Assembly (NCBI GenBank): GCA_951802425.1
Contig: OX637796.1
Location: forward strand, 2,604,001-2,668,000
DNA: 64,000 nt
Direction of reading: 5' to 3'
Origin: Clavaria fumosa
Lineage: Eukaryota > Basidiomycota > Agaricomycetes > Agaricales > Clavariaceae
Notes under the pieces: generated by a model
Seen by the model: the letters and a program-made list of their open reading frames with translations, nothing else
What the model was told of the DNA's origin: nothing
The model's database searches: none
Translations under genes and position numbers: made by a program
Shown: one piece after another, positions 23,403-34,533 of the stretch
How the letters are laid out: every line of letters begins with the position of its first letter
How positions within the stretch are numbered: position 1 is the stretch's first letter

Positions 23403-23730
23403 GGGTGGTGTATCAACAAAAGATAACGTGCGTCCCGATGCATTTTATACATCCCTTGTTGTCAGTACCGCGCGTTGATGTTACAAATACACTGTTTACA
23501 TAATGCGGTGAGGTGGCTGTGTAGTATAGCCCAAACCAACTGCGTAAAAATCGCACACAGCAAGGTCCTCGATGCCTCGAAGACCACACGCGGCTTCGCA
23601 TCGGCGTGCTGCGCACAACCGGCTATGCGAAATGCGGGATCCTACTGCGGTGCCTGTCGCCCATGAAGGTACCGAATTGTTTCTTGTATTTTTTGTATCT
23701 TCTCTTGCGTTGACATCTATGCGGCAGAAG
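23403..23730. other. Intergenic region
   Basis: This is 328 bp between two genes on the minus strand. It carries the WW-gene promoter and the 3' end of the Gly/Trp-rich gene. I see nothing else. Confidence 0.4.
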
Positions 23731-24656
23731 TCATTCAGTTATTCCACGGTCTGATCGGCGAGATGACCGAAATTGTACCTCAAGGAACATGTGCATTCGA
23801 CGTCTTCGCCCGTCGTCTGCGGCCTCCCGTTCGGCAATGTCTTCCACGAACCTGTGCATGTGTCCCTGACTCCGCGTATCGCGATCGTCTACACCTCTCC
23901 ATGCCTTGTTTTGTCCCACTCGCTTCAAGATCTTCTCTCTCCGTTTCCTTGTCCGTTCGGCACTCGACGCCGTCATTGTCCGAGGCGCGCATAGCGATGA
24001 TGGAGATCCGGTCATATCCCATCCTCTCTGTGCCTGACCATGATCCCAACTGGACTCCGCACCCGCACCTGTGCCCCAGCCTTCGTTTCCTCCCCCGTCA
24101 CCCCAACCATCTTCGCCACCCCAATCGTCCGCCCAATCGTTTTGGTTGTGAGGGTCCTTGCCGCCGCCCCAACCACCGCCCCATATATCCTCCTTAGGAT
24201 CTTGCCATGGGTCGTCGGGGATGCTGTCTAACAGGTCTTCCATCTTCCAAACCTCCCCTCTCTCTGCAGCTTCTACACCCCTCACCCACCACGGTACAAC
24301 GTCCCTGACATGATCAATACGCCAACCATACTCCATTCCTTTCAAGGATTTCGACGTCAGCATCTGGGTTTCGAATGGAGTCCGACCATCGCGCGGTGGA
24401 TCCTTCATGGCATCCACTTGACGGCTGTGTTGCGGCGTTTCCTCATGGTCCACAGCAGCTTGGGTAGTCATTGAGAGGATCGTCGATGAGTCGTTGGGTT
24501 GGCACACGTTGCAGATCCAGCCGTCACCATCCCACGTTCGTGTGAAGTCTGAGTCAAACGGCGGCGTGTCAAATGAAAGTAAAGCTAACAAAAGACATCA
24601 ATACGATGGGGTTTAGCGAAAACAGGTCGCTTGGGGAGGCTGCTTGCGGAGGACAT
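23731..24656 (-). CDS. Gly/Trp-rich (GW/WG repeat) protein, unknown function
   Basis: Two exons (24656-24605, 24548-23731) encode 289 residues. The intron is 56 nt with a GTATTG donor and a CTCAG acceptor, phase 1. The N-terminal half has charged, folded-looking sequence with MEYGWRIDHVRDVVPWWVRGVEAAERGEVWKMEDLLD (given here only as a description of residues 95-131). Residues 140-200 hold about eight Trp, each flanked by Gly or acidic residues (WGGGWGGG, DDWGGEDGWGDG, EGWGTG, SSWDHG, RGWD). A basic Arg-rich C-terminus follows. Trp in Gly/acidic disordered context is the hallmark of Argonaute-hook proteins, but it is also seen in unrelated low-complexity proteins. I do not recognise a family. 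Confidence 0.7.
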
Positions 24657-24988
24657 AATGGCCGCGACTCAAACCTTGGAGTCAGTAAGGTAGAGATAAA
24701 TCGTGGGATGAGGAGGCAGGGATGACTTGACGAATCATGTACCGCTCCGTGCATGTAGCTACGACTAACCACGTGATTTCTCCTAAAGGCATATGTGTTA
24801 CGTAATCGCCAGACATGGAACGCGTATCAGTATCACGTGGCAGCAGGGCGACCGTCGGCCGTGTCCAGAAATCACAGGCCTTGCCTCTACTGAACTGAAC
24901 AGAAATTGGTCCGCTCTCACGATTTCGCGCAGCAGATGTACAAGATATGGTATCCAACAATGACAATGTCTCGCTGCGCGTTTCCATA
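24657..24988. other. Intergenic region
   Basis: This 332-bp region lies between the phosphatase stop and the Gly/Trp-rich gene start, both on the minus strand. The open frames are short and show no conserved residues. I see nothing more. Confidence 0.4.
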
Positions 24989-25687
24989 TCATGACTCAAC
25001 TACAGCGTCTAAGAACACATGCGAAAGCGCCACACATTGCTGGTAGACGTTTTCAAAACCATCCTGCATGTCATGAAAGAGATCATAGTATGCGACGGAG
25101 CGTCCACCTATGATATCCAACTCACCATACCACCGTAGTACGGATCCGGTATCGGTTTGCCATTCGAGTCATAGGAACCCCAGAGTCGAACGGTAGCCGT
25201 GCTGCCAGCGGGCTTAATGCGATTGAGGTGGCGAAGGACAGACCCATCAGCGGCGAGAATGTGTGTGAAGCGGGTAAAGTCATCGTCACGGATCTGGCGG
25301 GCCTTGTGATCGATAGGAATACCATGCTGTCAAGTGCCAACTAGTCAGACAGACTTTATTCAGACAAGGGCTCTGACTGGAGGCTTCGCAAACCTCTTTG
25401 CATGTCGCTACGGTTCTAGGACGTCTAAGCTTAAGTAGAGCCAATGAATCCAAAGGCATGCCGCTCACCGGGGGTCAGGATCTTCGCCGATGTGGTAGCC
25501 TGCTGTTCCACAGCTGTCTACAACAAGGTCGATGTGCCGCTGAGCGGCGACGTCTTTTAGCACCACCTCGCCCATAGGTGACCTAAGCCAGAGCATCCAG
25601 GACGGTTTCCCTTAAGGTTAAAGGATGGGAAGCGTCCACTTGCCTGCATATGTTGCCAAGACAAACGACGAGGACTTTAATGACCAT
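24989..25687 (-). CDS. LTP1: Low-molecular-weight protein tyrosine phosphatase
   Basis: Five exons (25687-25644, 25582-25469, 25415-25394, 25326-25126, 25063-24989) give 151 residues, typical for the family. The catalytic P-loop is VCLGNICRS near residue 10 (CX5R; nucleophile Cys and Arg present). The general-acid Asp lies in DPYYGG near residue 125, and SCGTAGYHIGE follows the P-loop. It hydrolyses phosphotyrosine in the cytosol. Intron 1 begins with GC (AG|GCAAGT) and interrupts the P-loop Arg codon. Exon 3 is only 22 nt. A frameshifted relic of the same gene lies about 1 kb away in opposite orientation (26690-26991). Confidence 0.93.
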
Positions 25688-25825
25688 ATAGTGGTGAGGT
25701 GGTTCCCGTTATGGCATTTGCCGCTACTTTATCACATCAGCATCAAGTGTCCTGATTGGGGAAGTTGTATCCTACTTGTGCTGTGCTGTAATTGAAATTG
25801 TGATATCTTTTTCATCTCAACGACG

Positions 25826-26659
25826 ATGAAGTTGACGGTTGACCCTCAGCTTTTCAAGCTGTTTCCGGTTGTGCGAATTGGGGTTCTCCACGGTGTCCTC
25901 AAATCCGCTCCGGATCTGGAGAAATTGGATGCCCTCCGTACATCATCGCTCGCCAAACTCCAAGGCTCGTTTTCGGATGTCAAGTCTCTTGAAGGCGACG
26001 ATCGTATCAAGAAATGGATGGATGTGTATAAGAAGATGGGATTGAATCCTCGCAAAAAAAAGCCGACTCATTGGGCTTTGGCAAGCCGTCTGGTCAAGGA
26101 TGGCAAGTGGACGGAGCCGATCGGTCCGATCATAGATGTCTACCTTGTTAATCAAGTGTGAGCCAACTGACCACTTGTTTCCGTCTGGGCGGAGAACTCA
26201 CCACCAATATCGGGACTTGCCAGAAATTCGTTGCTTCCGCATGGCGGTTACGATCTCACCACCCTATCCGGAGATCTCCAACTGTCTTTATCACCTGGTG
26301 GGGAGCCTTTCCAACCTCTCGGATCGTCCGACGCCTGCGCGGAAGAGACGAAGGATGGAGAGGTGGTGTACCGGGACGACGCTCGTGTGCTCACGAGGGC
26401 ATGGAATTACCGCGACTGCGAGCCCACCAAGATTTCAAATGACTCCGTCGAGTTCGCGATCTTCATCGAGGACACGCCAGACGATGAACATGGCGAATCG
26501 CGGATCAGCGCAGCCGTAGAGAACCTGAAATGCTTGTATGAGATTGTTTTTGGTAAATTTAAGGACGGGGAAGGCGGCTTCCTGGGTCACACAGCCGTGT
26601 GGACCTTCCGGGACGGGAAGAACGTGGCAGAAAGTACTTGGCAAGGCATGACAGAATGA
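25826..26659 (+). CDS. B3/B4 (tRNA-binding-like) domain protein
   Basis: Exon 1 is 25826-26157 and exon 2 is 26224-26659, giving 255 residues. The intron is 66 nt, phase 2, with a GTGAGC donor. The protein resembles the B3/B4 domain of phenylalanyl-tRNA synthetase beta as found in free-standing bacterial and fungal proteins: the opening FKLFPVVRIGVLHG, the central LLPHGGYDL with GGEPFQPLGS, and GEVVYRDDARVLTRAWNYRD. Free-standing members are thought to edit or bind aminoacyl products, but their role is unclear. A further 42-nt intron (26553-26594, GTAAAT...CACAG) would keep the frame and shorten the C-terminus by 14 residues, so the 3' end is uncertain. It is divergent from LTP1, with a promoter of about 140 bp. 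Confidence 0.8.
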
Positions 26660-26689
26660 TGTTTCGATCATTGCAGCTGTATTTAATCT

Positions 26690-26991
26690 CAGTTTTCACG
26701 GGCAATGCCATGCTGAGGGTCACGCCGCTCAGCGGTATCAACTTCGTCGTTGATGGTTGTGCAGCGTCTTACTTTTCAGTCAACAAACCTGCTGACCGGG
26801 TGAGCACGACGGTCGTCATATCTGTGACGACTTTACGCGTTTCACACACATCCTTGCTGCAGATCATCGAATTCCCCGGTATGATTAAAGACATCACACT
26901 GGATGGATTTGAAAAGGCGTACGGACTATGTGTCGCACTCTCACACGCGTTCTTAGATAAGGTGTACGGGCTGACGTCGGTTCAAGGCTGA
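26690..26991 (+). pseudogene. Decayed LMW tyrosine phosphatase copy (inverted relative to LTP1)
   Basis: Three blocks match the functional gene at 24989-25687 in order. Block 1 is INFVVDGCAASYF at about 26738-26776, against IDLVVDSCGTAGYH. Block 2 is CDDFTRFTHILAAD at about 26822-26864, in a different frame, against RDDDFTRFTHILAAD. Block 3 is DGFEKAYGLCVALSHAFLD at about 26914-26970, against DGFENVYQQCVALSHVFLD. At DNA level CGCCGCTCAGCGG is shared exactly. The region matching the catalytic P-loop is not recognisable, the segment between blocks 2 and 3 is largely lost, and the blocks lie in different frames. It cannot make an active enzyme. It probably arose by local inverted duplication. 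Confidence 0.82.
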
Positions 26992-27074
26992 TCCAATTGT
27001 GGTAGAAAGGGAAGACGCTTCGAATGGGAAAATGCTTTTTCTTTTGGCCTACTGAGTCCATATGCGAAGCAATG

Positions 27075-29452
27075 TCACGAGTGCGTGGGCATGTTCACCG
27101 ATGCTCTTTCGCTCACAGCGTCTTCCGCTCTCCACAACGAAGTTGTAGTCTAAAGTCCTTGTCAAGGCCTAGCTCCGCTGAGCAACATGCACAAATAACA
27201 TACTTTGTTTTGGGTATAAAAGTTGATCGCCCTGTATATGGACATGTTTAGCCCGAGCGAAATGCTTAAGTCAACCCTGGCGCACCCCTTTCCGTAAAAC
27301 CCTATGTCACCCAAGAAGCTCGCCTTGTTCCCACTCCACGAGAACATGGGCAACGGTACCGGGATGGGCACATTGATGCCGACTTGCCCCACGTTCACCT
27401 CGTTTTCAAACTTGCGCGCTGTCGGCCCGCTCTGCGTGAATATCGCCGCTCCATTTCCGTATCGATTCGCGTTCACGATAGACAGCGCCTCATCGAGGGA
27501 GGGCGCGCGCAGAACCATGAGCACAGGTCCAAAAATCTCTTCGCTGTTCGAGACGCACGTCAATAGTCGACGGTTGTGCTCGCCGAGAAAGAGACGTACG
27601 TATAAGCACGCATAGACGTGTTGCCCTCCAAAATTGTCGGGCCAATGAAATTTCCATCGGGGTATTGTGTTATTTGAATTTCCCGTCCGTCAAGATGAAT
27701 TTTTGCCCCTTCTTTTATTGCGGAATTGACAAGACTCAGCACGCGCTCCTTTGCCGCAGGGGAAATGAGTGGTCCTCTACGTGCAGCACGTGTGAGAGCT
27801 ATTATGGAAGTCGTCTGAGTATACCCACAGATCAGCGCCTTTCTCAAACCCGCCGTTGACGACAAGCTTGCTAGCACGTTCAATCAGCTCGGGGAGCCAG
27901 GACCCTGCGTCTCCGACTAGAATAGCTAGGGCAGGAGTGGTTAAACACCGGTTTGCGTCCGATAATTGACATGGAGCAGCGCACCGACAGAGATCGCCAT
28001 GCATCGCTGTCCCGCAGCACCAAAGGCGGCCCCCACAATCGAATTGAGCGCCAAATTCTTGTTAGCTTATGGGAATTGTTCTCAGGATACAAGGGGAGAG
28101 TTCAGATCTGAAAAGGCCCACCATCTGGCATAAGAACCGCATGGTTCTTAGCTCCCATGTTGATCTGCACCCGCTTTCCATTCAGTGTCGCCCTTCAGCG
28201 AATTGAGTAGTATGAGATGGCTGTATCGTAGGACTCACCGATCGTGTATATGCTTGCCCGCTCGATCTCCACCGACAAAGCTGATCGCCTTGATAGTGGG
28301 GTGATCGCAGATAGCATTTACCGATGGGACACCACCGTGGATAACATTCAACACTCCGGGCGGGAGACCTGAAAGCAGATGCCGAATAGTGAGTGAAGGT
28401 GCGGAAGATTAAATTCAACGAACCTGCGCGGTGACAAAGCTCGGCTATGATCATAGCCGCACCTGGATCGCGTTCAGAAGGTTTGAGGATAAGGCAGTTG
28501 CCCGTTGTCACTGCCATCGGAATGGTCCATAACGGGATCATGCTGTCGCGCACGTTTGAGTAAAAGAGTAGGTCGTAGACTGTATACCCTTACGCAGGAA
28601 AATTGAATGGAGCAATGCTGAAACACAAGTGAAGCTTAATCCGAGGATAGCAGCATGGAAGATCAAAGCATACCTCGCGCACACTCCCAAGGGGATCTTA
28701 CGCGTCTCCGTATCCATATCCTTACTTACTACGCATAAGTGAGCATTTCGCAAGTAAGGAGTGGAAATGGAGCTGGCCTTCAAGCTTTTCGCCCATGAGG
28801 CTAGAGGTCATGCCAATGGAGGTTTCTACAACCTGAAGTCCCCGAAGAACATCTCCGTGTGCATCTATACTTCCATTCAGAACCCCCGCATATGAGGCTC
28901 AAAGTTAGTCAAACCGGCGAGAGTTTTCCCTTGTTCAAGCACTATACTGTTTGCGATGGCGTCCGAATTTTCGCGTATCAGACGCTGCAGCCTGTGAAAC
29001 TTGCATCAAGAAATAAAAATCCCAACAGCTGCACAACTTACTCAATCACGAAGCGCTGCCGTGTGAGGATGCTCGTCCGGCTCCACGATTGGAAAGCCCT
29101 CGACGCAGCGTCTATAGCTTGATCAATCTCAATGCTAGTTGTCTGAGGGACCCGGGTAAGTAATGTCTGTGTTGACTACATCAAAGGAGCACTTCAGCTA
29201 TAGCCCTCCACACACGTCTTAATGACGGCTTACAGGATCAACCACGTCGTACCATTCCTGCGTTTTACTATCTACGAATTCGCCACTGATGAAGTTCTTA
29301 GTCGCGCTGCCAGTAGCATTTGTACCTTTCCACTGATTGGAGATATGCTCGGCTCTAGCACGAACAGACGCTGTGAGCGCGCTCAGAGTCACAGAAGTCC
29401 GAAAGGAGCGAGCCTGGTTGATGTAAAATCGGGTAAGCCCAGCTGTATTCAT
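27075..29452 (-). CDS. Methylmalonate-semialdehyde dehydrogenase, mitochondrial
   Basis: Fifteen exons run from 29452 to 27075: 29452-29234, 29175-29042, 28991-28915, 28864-28778, 28728-28674, 28617-28594, 28542-28424, 28368-28239, 28192-28122, 28065-27985, 27925-27829, 27776-27600, 27543-27286, 27231-27204 and 27149-27075. They give 543 residues. The enzyme is a CoA-acylating aldehyde dehydrogenase (ALDH6 type) of valine and pyrimidine catabolism, acting in the mitochondrial matrix. Signatures are [19 protein letters not shown], the catalytic Cys in [14 protein letters not shown] and NVPIPVPLP. The Arg/Ser-rich, acid-poor N-terminus fits a presequence. Intron 4 (28777-28729) has an unusual GC donor (AAG|GCCAGC), required by frame. 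Exons of 24 and 28 nt occur. Confidence 0.95.
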
Positions 29453-29575
29453 GCTTGACGATTAAGTTGGTGGTTTGCTTATATAAGACGTGACGCACAA
29501 GCATCTTTCCGCCACGCCACATGACACCTTTGCAATCCTAATTCATACCCTTACGCTCAATCATCCTCGTACTCC

Positions 29576-31471
29576 ATGTCTATGCAACCTCCAACTAGCC
29601 ATCGCCCAAAGCAATGGCATACGCATCAATCGTTGCAACAGCAAAATCCTTCCCAAAACCAGCACCAACCGCAACCTGCTCAATATGCTCTTTTACCAAG
29701 CGGCTCCGAGCAGTCGCAGAGCGGGACTGCCCAAGTTCAGCAACAAAACATATCTACACTTAGTGCATTACCCTATATTCCTCCGCACCTTGTGCAAGAT
29801 GCGCTTAGAATGTGCGCCCCGGTTGGCTCTAGTGCTAATGATGAAGCGATTATGGTACAAATTTTATATGAGGCTCCAATGACTGGCCAGACTTACAAAC
29901 AAGCTCTGGAATCGCTGCACGGGGTTAGTGTCCCTTTGTGAAAATTTGAAAAGTGTCTCATCTCCCGTCTCAGATTAACAATCATGCGGCCACTTTGTGG
30001 AAGGACTATTACCTTGATCACAAACCGCGCATTGATCGTCTGGTGAAAAGCCGTGCTGAACCTGATATTACCAGCCGTGCTGAGCAAAATGGCGCCGTCA
30101 CAACGCCTGCATCTCCCCCTCAAGTAGCAATGCACGTGTCACATGCACCCCAAACCAAACCCACGAAACGGACATCAACTAGACATACCTCCGCTTCATC
30201 TCGGCACAAACGGCACGGACATTCTATACCACAGCCATCTGTCCAGCGCGGCCGACCAATTAAGCGTCACACTATCAACTCTCTTACTACTCATGCTATG
30301 GTACAGACCGTTCCAAATCTTCTTCCGCCACAACCGGACATCGTCTTGCCACCAGTCCCATCTCGCTCACCCAGCCCGCCCACGACTATTATCCCTGACC
30401 CGCGGGGATATAAATATACCCAAGAAGATAGGGACTATTTTATCAATTTCATTTCGTGGCGTCTAAACTGTAATCCCGAATTAACGAAGAATGAATTGTG
30501 TGCGCTGCTGGCCGAGAAGGTGCGATTCCTTTGCGTTTGCATGGCTAATTGATGTCAGGTCTGATGGTCCAAAAGGCACCGCACCACACGCTTGCTTCTT
30601 GGCAATCGCATTGGCACAACAGACACGATATCGCCGATAAAATTCTCGCCGCAGCCAAGGGGGAACTTACATCAACCTCAGGTCACGACAGTGACTCCTC
30701 CGATGTGCATAATCCGTCACCATTGGCGCGTCGTACGCGGTATGACGTCGATTACTCTTCTGCCTCTGAGTCTTCAGAACGAGACGTTTCGGAGCCGGGC
30801 GACGACCTAGTTCTTGTGGATGTCGACATTGAAGAGGATGTGATAAACATGGGTTACAGTGGAGGCCCATTCACAGACGCCGACTCGCGGATGATAGCGA
30901 GGCATATCAACAGCACAACGGATTTCGATACGAAGACAAGCAGGTTACGATGGGAGAGTTTCGGAAATTTAGTGTGTTCTTCGATGATTTTAGTCTAGTC
31001 GGACATACTTACCCTTTGGCAGTACCCGCAACGGTCTTGGCAGTCCTGGGCGGAATACTTCCGCAAAAACGAGCAACGTATGAGTATATGAGTGATTGAT
31101 ACTAGAATACAAGCGCCCTGATCTTGCTTGTGTCAGGTCTCAAGAAGCTGGCGCGAAAAATGAAAGCCAACCAACTCGAACTAGCGACATCTGGCCGAAG
31201 TCAGGCATCGAAACAATCCGCGTCCAGGGCTGGGCGGGACGACCTGCGTCGAGAGAGGATTAAAAAGCGGTCATATGTGGAGAACTCTGATCCAGAAGTA
31301 GATGCAGAGGCGGGTAGGTACTTTTAAGAAGACGTACATAGGCTGTTCCATCGTTGTCATTCATGCAAGGAAGCTTCATGTTATTCGAGAGCTGCTTATA
31401 CATTTGAGTCACGGGACAATCCAGCGAAGCAAGACACCATCGCTATCACAGACTATCACGACACTGCCTGA
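29576..31471 (+). CDS. Protein with two Myb/SANT-like (Rap1-type) domains
   Basis: Exons are 29576-29923, 29974-30519, 30576-30971, 31023-31077, 31137-31313 and 31374-31471, giving 539 residues. The last junction is tentative. Residues 1-70 are Gln/Pro/Ser-rich. Two related helical modules follow: one around YTQEDRDYFINFISW ... SWQSHWHNR, the other around FTDADSRMIARHI ... SWQSWAEYFRKN. Both have the aromatic spacing and the terminal Trp-x2-x-Trp/Tyr pattern of the Rap1/TERF2IP Myb-like domain. Between them are basic Ser/Arg/His-rich and acidic segments. This suggests a nuclear, DNA- or chromatin-associated protein, though no specific function is assignable. It is divergent from the MMSDH gene with a 123-bp promoter. 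If the last intron is not used, the protein ends at 31327. Confidence 0.78.
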
Positions 31472-32053
31472 GCCCCAATGAAAAATGGATCGATTGGGAA
31501 AGTGTGGGAGCGGCTGAAATCTGCAGTGTCGCTGGTGCCAGATATCAGTCGTCTTTTTACCGTACAGCATAATTTATTCGAGTGAGAACTTGCGGGAATG
31601 AGCAACATCGGTTGGACCCAATCTTGCCCGAAACCACTTGATATTAGTCGAGATATTGCTTTTCCTGTGCTTAATCTCAGTGTGTTGAACATAAAATGCT
31701 GGTTTCGATTTCCAACTAGCCATATCGACTACGATCTATGATATTCTTCGTTCTAATGGCAGTCCGTTCTGACCCGTTTTGGCTCTTTTATTCCTGCCCC
31801 ACCTCTCTACCAGCTCTACCCTTTACGAGTACGATTCGCGCTCATACTCACCTCTCTCACCTGTTCCTAACTGCTAGCATCACATAAATGAGTCATATGA
31901 ACGAGAAGAATGTGTAATTGACAAACCTTACTGCGATACAGCTGCCTTCTGCATATTTTTCTGCACAGTAATCAGCAAAATTCACAGCCCAGGAGAACAT
32001 TGCACCCATACGAGCCGCTTTTCTTCGGTTTTGAATGGCTGAGAACTTTGGTG
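31472..32053. other. Intergenic region
   Basis: This 582-bp region lies between two convergent genes. Only short open frames without conserved features occur. No RNA gene is recognised. Confidence 0.4.
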
Positions 32054-34316
32054 TCAACTATGACTCAACCGACTGAGCTCAATACGGCGCACCACTAAAT
32101 CGTTTGCTGAAAGCATCTTGAAGTAAGCCTCAAACTCTGCCTTGGTGCCGTCAATGTTGCGAAGCTTCCATTGACAAGCGCAGATGCTCCTGCAGTCCTG
32201 TGGTAAGCGAGGCTGTGCAGAATTGATTTGCCAAGGCTCACCGTGCCGTATTACTCACAGGCGGCTCAAAGGCCCGCTCTGTGGCCAGACGCCTTCCAGA
32301 TGCTTTCCCTTTCGCCCTGGGGCCTGTAGAAGATGTTGCGGCACTAGGGGATTTGAACGCAAAAGGTGACTGTAGTGTGGTATCTTGTTCAGGAATTGGG
32401 AGGGTTGCAGCGGGGTTTGTCATGGAAATGGCATCGGATAGTGATGTTAATGCTTCTGAGATAACAGGATTGGGAGGTGATGGTAACGTCGCAGCCGCTG
32501 CATCAGCTAATATGTGGATATTGGTGATGCCAGAGCCGCATATGGTTGGCGCTAGACGCAACACCTTATTCATGAGCATGTAACAGAAGGCTAAATCGTT
32601 TGAGACTCACGGGCAGATGTGGGAAGTGTGGGGGGCATATCTTGCATACCTATGGCTTCGACATTCAGGGTAGGATCAGGGATGTTGATGTTTACCGATG
32701 CTCTGTAGCTTTGTGTATAAGTAGAAGCTCAAAATATGGAAGCCTGGACTTACAGGGGATTCAAAGGCTTGTTGTAATGTGCAAGAGCATGAGCGTAATG
32801 TGCGAGAGCATGTTAGGCATTTTCCCTGATGTGCGTTCAGTTGCTTACCAAGATAATTTCTGATGGGGTGGTTGGTGGCTGCAGGGCGGAATCGTCTTCA
32901 AAACCAGATTCGTCATACTTCGTATTCTCCTTGATGTTCACCTGTGCTTTTGCTTCAGCTCTCTTGTCAGCGGTGGTTGTTGGGTCCTGTTCACGCTTCC
33001 GCTTCAGCCCAGGAGCATCGTCGCTGAGATGCTCTAACTTGATCATCTTGTCTTTGCTGCGGCGGGTCTTGATTTCCCAATTCCGTAGCCATGATGGATA
33101 ATTGAGAATCCAAATCTGGTCAGCTTTCCAATGCCGGGCACAGAGTCGAAGAATAGAGAACTCCTTTTCCATCTCTTCTCGATATCGCATCAGGTATTGA
33201 ATACTGACTTGCTTATATCCTGCAGGTGGATTGCCGGTGCTAGCATATGAGTTCCAGATAAGGTGAGCATGAGAATAAATGGCTCGGCGCTCGTCTTCAC
33301 TGATAGGTATCCCCTCCGTGTTCTCTAGGTAATCTGTTGAGCAAATTTTCGTTTCAGCCACCAAGCCATTGCCTTCGTCCTCAAAATCTAAGTGATTGAT
33401 GCCGCCATTTTCTCTGAGAGTCCATGCCCTTTTTAGCCACCATCGCACCTTCGCAAATAGGCAGTTGACATCGCACGCTAACATGACATAGGCACTCGCA
33501 CCTTGGGATAATCCGACTCAATGAGCACCGGGAGCGATGACGTCGATGTAGGGGTTCCAATACAGCCTTTTGAAGCATTAAGCAAATCCGAAGTCATCCC
33601 AAGGGGGTCAGTTGTGAGCAATCCAATCGCCTGGGGCACCGCTTGCACCAGTTGGCGATATGAGTCTCTGTCCAATCGAATTAAGCAATAAACGGTCTAA
33701 CGACTGACAACTGACTCGAGGGTAGCATATTTAGCTTGAAGAATTTCATGATCCTTCGTCATGCTCGAGATACGCTGACAGAGTAGCTTGTATGCGGCAT
33801 TTTGGGATATTACAAGGTGTGGTCACCAGGCTGAGGAACAGGCTGTAGCGGCATTAGACATTGAACGGCAATGTAATCGCAGACTTGCCGGTAGCACTGG
33901 CTCATCCACCTCAAACTGATTCAGAGCATCCTGCGGCAGCAATTGCTCCGTTGGTTCCTAGGTAAAACATGTAAGGTGACTGTTACTTCCGGAATCAAGT
34001 CCAGATCTCTTACTGTGGCATCGACACGGTGGTCATCTTGTAAGTCTCCAGTCATATCAAAAGTGCCTTCCCGTTGTCGTTTAGACCTCGGATTGTTGTC
34101 TTCGGCATGCTGACTTCTCTGGCTAGAGTGAGAGACAGGATATACACTGGTAGGAATGTGTGTGCTGTGTGCAGCGAGATGAGCTGCTTCGGTAGCAATG
34201 AATTGGTTGAAAGCAGTGGATAGCCTCGCAGAACGGTATTTTGCATGGTCACGAAACGTTTTGTCAGAAACATCCTTACCCCCTTTGCAGAGGGAGGGAC
34301 AGTTGCAGTGAGGCAT
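32054..34316 (-). CDS. Uncharacterised agaricomycete-restricted protein
   Basis: The start is at 34316 (MPHCNCPSLCKGG). The first exon ends at 33987, the second starts at 33957, a large exon is 33448-32849, and the last one ends with the stop at 32054-32056. About eight exons are needed and several junctions are not fixed. The N-terminus has a CxCxxxC cluster followed by DKTFRDHAKYRSAR. The middle holds DYPKVRWWLKRAW and ARHWKADQIWILNYPSWLRNW. The C-terminal part ends with SICACQWKLRNIDGTKAEFEAYFKM, described here as the final 40-residue exon. Proteins with the CxC start and the W-K-x-x-x-x-x-x-N-Y-P-S-W block form a large family I associate with agaricomycetes, often near transposons. Function is unknown. 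One donor (CCG|GCAAGT near 33885) may be another GC donor. Confidence 0.6.
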
Positions 34317-34533
34317 ATAATAGCGAGTGTGAAATCGCGCGTGCTGTCACAGCGGCGGGGCTGTACTAGTGTATATGAATACTGCCTACTGGTGGCATTG
34401 AGCCATCTCACTTTGAAGTCTATCTTGTTTTGAAATTGGTAAAACGTGTACAGTCGGTCTCAGCCAACCTCAATCGAAAAAACATTTCCAGCCCGAAACC
34501 AGCCTACGGACTTTTCGTTGGGCCTGAGCAATC

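Noticed and set aside
26599..26991. 130-codon plus-strand ORF as a separate gene or as 3' exons of the B3/B4 gene
   Set aside because: Its parts match the LMW phosphatase in different frames, and the middle match is in another frame than the ORF. It is better explained as a pseudogene.
32054..34316. A transposon around the agaricomycete-restricted gene
   Set aside because: I found no terminal inverted repeats, target-site duplication or transposase in or beside it.
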